A DNA stretch of 40,912 nt from assembly GCA_017633615.1 (NCBI GenBank), contig JAGBPB010000081.1, positions 1 through 40,912 on the forward strand, written 5' to 3'. The notes under the pieces are model-generated. The model saw only the letters and a list, made by a program, of their open reading frames with translations, searched no databases and was not told where the DNA came from. The stretch comes from Bacteroidaceae bacterium. Its GTDB lineage: Bacteria > Bacteroidota > Bacteroidia > Bacteroidales > Bacteroidaceae. This document shows, piece by piece, positions 39,260-40,912 of this stretch (the stretch's first letter is position 1; each line of letters starts with the position of its first letter). The translations under genes were made by a program, and so were the position numbers.

Positions 39260-40912
39260 ATGAAGAAGACTTTGCTGATTGCCTTTGTGACTCTGATGTC
39301 ACTTTCATGCTCGTCACAGAATGACGACCTTAAACTGTGGTACGATGCTCCCGCACGCCAGTGGACCGATGCACTCCCGCTCGGTAACGGACGCCTGGGC
39401 GCCATGGTGTTCGGCACCCCCTCACAGGAGCGTATCCAGATAAATGAGGAAACCATCTGGGGCGGAGGTCCCCATAACAACGTGAACTATGCCGCCAAGG
39501 ACGGACTGGAGCAGATCCGCACCGCCCTTTGGGAGGGACGCAGGTCCGATGCACAGGCCCTTTGCGATGAGTACATTTCGTCCAAGAGCGCTCACGGCAT
39601 GCCTTACCAGACTGCCGGTTCGCTGATGCTGGATTTTGACGGAATCACTGATTTCACCGACTATTACAGGGAACTTGACATAGACAGGGCCGTTGCTCTC
39701 ACACGTTTCAAGGCAAACGGAACGGAGTACACCCGCGAGTGCTTTGTATCGTTCCCCGACCAGGTTATAGTAATGCGTCTGACCGCATCGGCCAAAGGTG
39801 CCCTGACATTAAAGGCACGCTATGACCTGCCGTACCGTGAGGACCGCATCATAAGCCGCTCGGCCGAAGTAAACGGCAAACAGGCCGTGATGACCGTATC
39901 CTGCAAGGGCGATGACCACGAGGGCATTGAGGGTAAGATCCGTTTTACAGACAAGACACTGATCGTTCCTGAGGGTGGACAGATGACAGCCGATGGGGGC
40001 GCAATCGCAGTCAGCGGAGCCGATGCCGTTACCATCTACATTTCAATCGGCACCAACTTTGTGAACTACCAGAGCGTGAACGGCAACGAAAATCAGGCTG
40101 CCGACCGCTGGATTGAGCCGTTGAGCAAAGGCAAGAAGAAATATGACAAGATGCTTGCCGAGCACATAGCCGCATACCAGAAGCAGTTCAAAACTGTTAC
40201 CCTGGACCTTGGCACCAACGACCAGGCAAAGTTGCCTACCGATCAGCGTGTGGCTCAGTTTGCAAGCAACTTTGACCCGCAACTGGTTACCCTGTATTTC
40301 CAGTTCGGCCGCTATCTCTTGATATGCTGCTCACAGCCGGGCGGACAGGCCGCCAACCTGCAGGGTATCTGGAACGAAAGTCGCCAGGCACCGTGGGACG
40401 GCAAATATACCACCAACATCAACGTTGAGATGAACTACTGGCCCGCATTCGTATGCGGAATTCCTCAGACCTTCGACCCATTCCTGCAGCTTGTAAAGGA
40501 CTGCGCCGAGCACGGAAAGGAGACTGCTGAGATGTATGGCTGCCGCGGATGGACCCTGCACCACAACACCGATATCTGGCGTTCCACCGGTGCGGTTGAC
40601 GGCGCCTACAACGGAATGTGGCCCACCGGCGCTGCATGGTTCTGCCAGCAGATATGGGACGGCTACCTGTTCAACCAGGATCCCAAGTACCTTAAGGAGA
40701 TATATCCCATCATGAAGAGTGCCTGCGAGTTCTTCATCGACTTCCTTGTCGAGGAACCCGTATCGGGCAACAAATATCTGGTGATTGCACCGTCATATTC
40801 ACCTGAGAACGCACCCCATGTACAGGACGTTCTTGGCAAGGGCAACATAACCACCGTATTCGGCGCCACAATGGACAACCAGATGATGGCCGACCTGTTC
40901 GGCAACACCATC
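39260..40912 (+). CDS. Glycoside hydrolase family 95 lipoprotein, 3' end outside window
   Basis: The frame is open from ATG 39260 to the window edge (551 codons, no stop). GH95 enzymes are inverting alpha-L-fucosidases, with some alpha-L-galactosidases. The lipobox SLSC gives Cys17. The N-terminal domain shows the family opening LWYDAPARQWTDALPLGNGR and INEETIWGGGPHN. The catalytic domain shows LQGIWNESRQAPWDGKYTTN with Asn386 and Asn388 in TTNINVEMNYW, then HHNTDIW, and SYSPEN with Glu516, the likely acid. These match the known Asn-X-Asn/Glu arrangement of the family. About 250 residues, including the other catalytic Asp, should lie beyond the window. Next to xylan genes, removal of fucosyl or L-galactosyl decorations is plausible. 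Confidence 0.9.
   Translation, partial: MKKTLLIAFVTLMSLSCSSQNDDLKLWYDAPARQWTDALPLGNGRLGAMVFGTPSQERIQINEETIWGGGPHNNVNYAAKDGLEQIRTALWEGRRSDAQALCDEYISSKSAHGMPYQTAGSLMLDFDGITDFTDYYRELDIDRAVALTRFKANGTEYTRECFVSFPDQVIVMRLTASAKGALTLKARYDLPYREDRIISRSAEVNGKQAVMTVSCKGDDHEGIEGKIRFTDKTLIVPEGGQMTADGGAIAVSGADAVTIYISIGTNFVNYQSVNGNENQAADRWIEPLSKGKKKYDKMLAEHIAAYQKQFKTVTLDLGTNDQAKLPTDQRVAQFASNFDPQLVTLYFQFGRYLLICCSQPGGQAANLQGIWNESRQAPWDGKYTTNINVEMNYWPAFVCGIPQTFDPFLQLVKDCAEHGKETAEMYGCRGWTLHHNTDIWRSTGAVDGAYNGMWPTGAAWFCQQIWDGYLFNQDPKYLKEIYPIMKSACEFFIDFLVEEPVSGNKYLVIAPSYSPENAPHVQDVLGKGNITTVFGATMDNQMMADLFGNTI

Overview
The window looks like a Bacteroidales chromosome, most likely Bacteroidaceae or Prevotellaceae. The evidence is SusC/SusD outer-membrane pairs, the LOG-DUF4271-hemD-rnpA-yidD-tatD-tyrS gene order, repeated matches to the Bacteroidetes sigma-ABfr -7 element TAnnTTTG, few clear Shine-Dalgarno sites, and many SPII lipoproteins. 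The species was not identified.

Region 1 (1-6500) is housekeeping: the 3' end of rpsO with its terminator; ahcY; a translationally coupled run LOG-DUF4271-hemD; then rnpA-yidD-TatD hydrolase with ATGA overlaps; tyrS with its own promoter; and tRNA-Gln(UUG). A strong hairpin plus T-tract ends only 5 nt before the rnpA start codon. Region 2 (6497-6821) has no gene on the ORF scale. It holds a promoter, an operator-like palindrome and a terminator that together outline an unnamed small RNA of about 120 nt, followed by the promoter of the next operon.

Region 3 (6822-32460, + strand) is a polysaccharide utilisation locus. It starts with a GH43 enzyme that lacks a signal peptide, followed by two tandem modules of FAS1 (fasciclin) lipoprotein, SusC transporter and SusD lipoprotein. 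Next come a very large secreted multidomain protein and two exported GH43 enzymes. An ECF sigma factor, a small one-helix membrane protein and a CpxP/Spy-like periplasmic protein close the run. On the - strand (32533-37789) are a third FAS1 lipoprotein, a GH8 enzyme resembling exo-oligoxylanases, and xylulokinase. A GH95 enzyme begins at 39260 and runs off the window. The enzymes fit breakdown of a decorated xylan: surface capture and import by FAS1/SusCD, debranching and xylose release by GH43/GH8/GH95, then xylulose phosphorylation by XylB. The substrate is inferred from the enzyme families.

Region 4 (37850-39230) is the most unusual part. A RAYT-type (REP-associated tyrosine transposase) gene, including its own promoter, is bracketed by two 138-bp elements in the same orientation that are about 92% identical. 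Each element is built from two 54-nt hairpins separated by a 29-nt linker. The unit sits between xylB and the GH95 gene, inside the carbohydrate locus.
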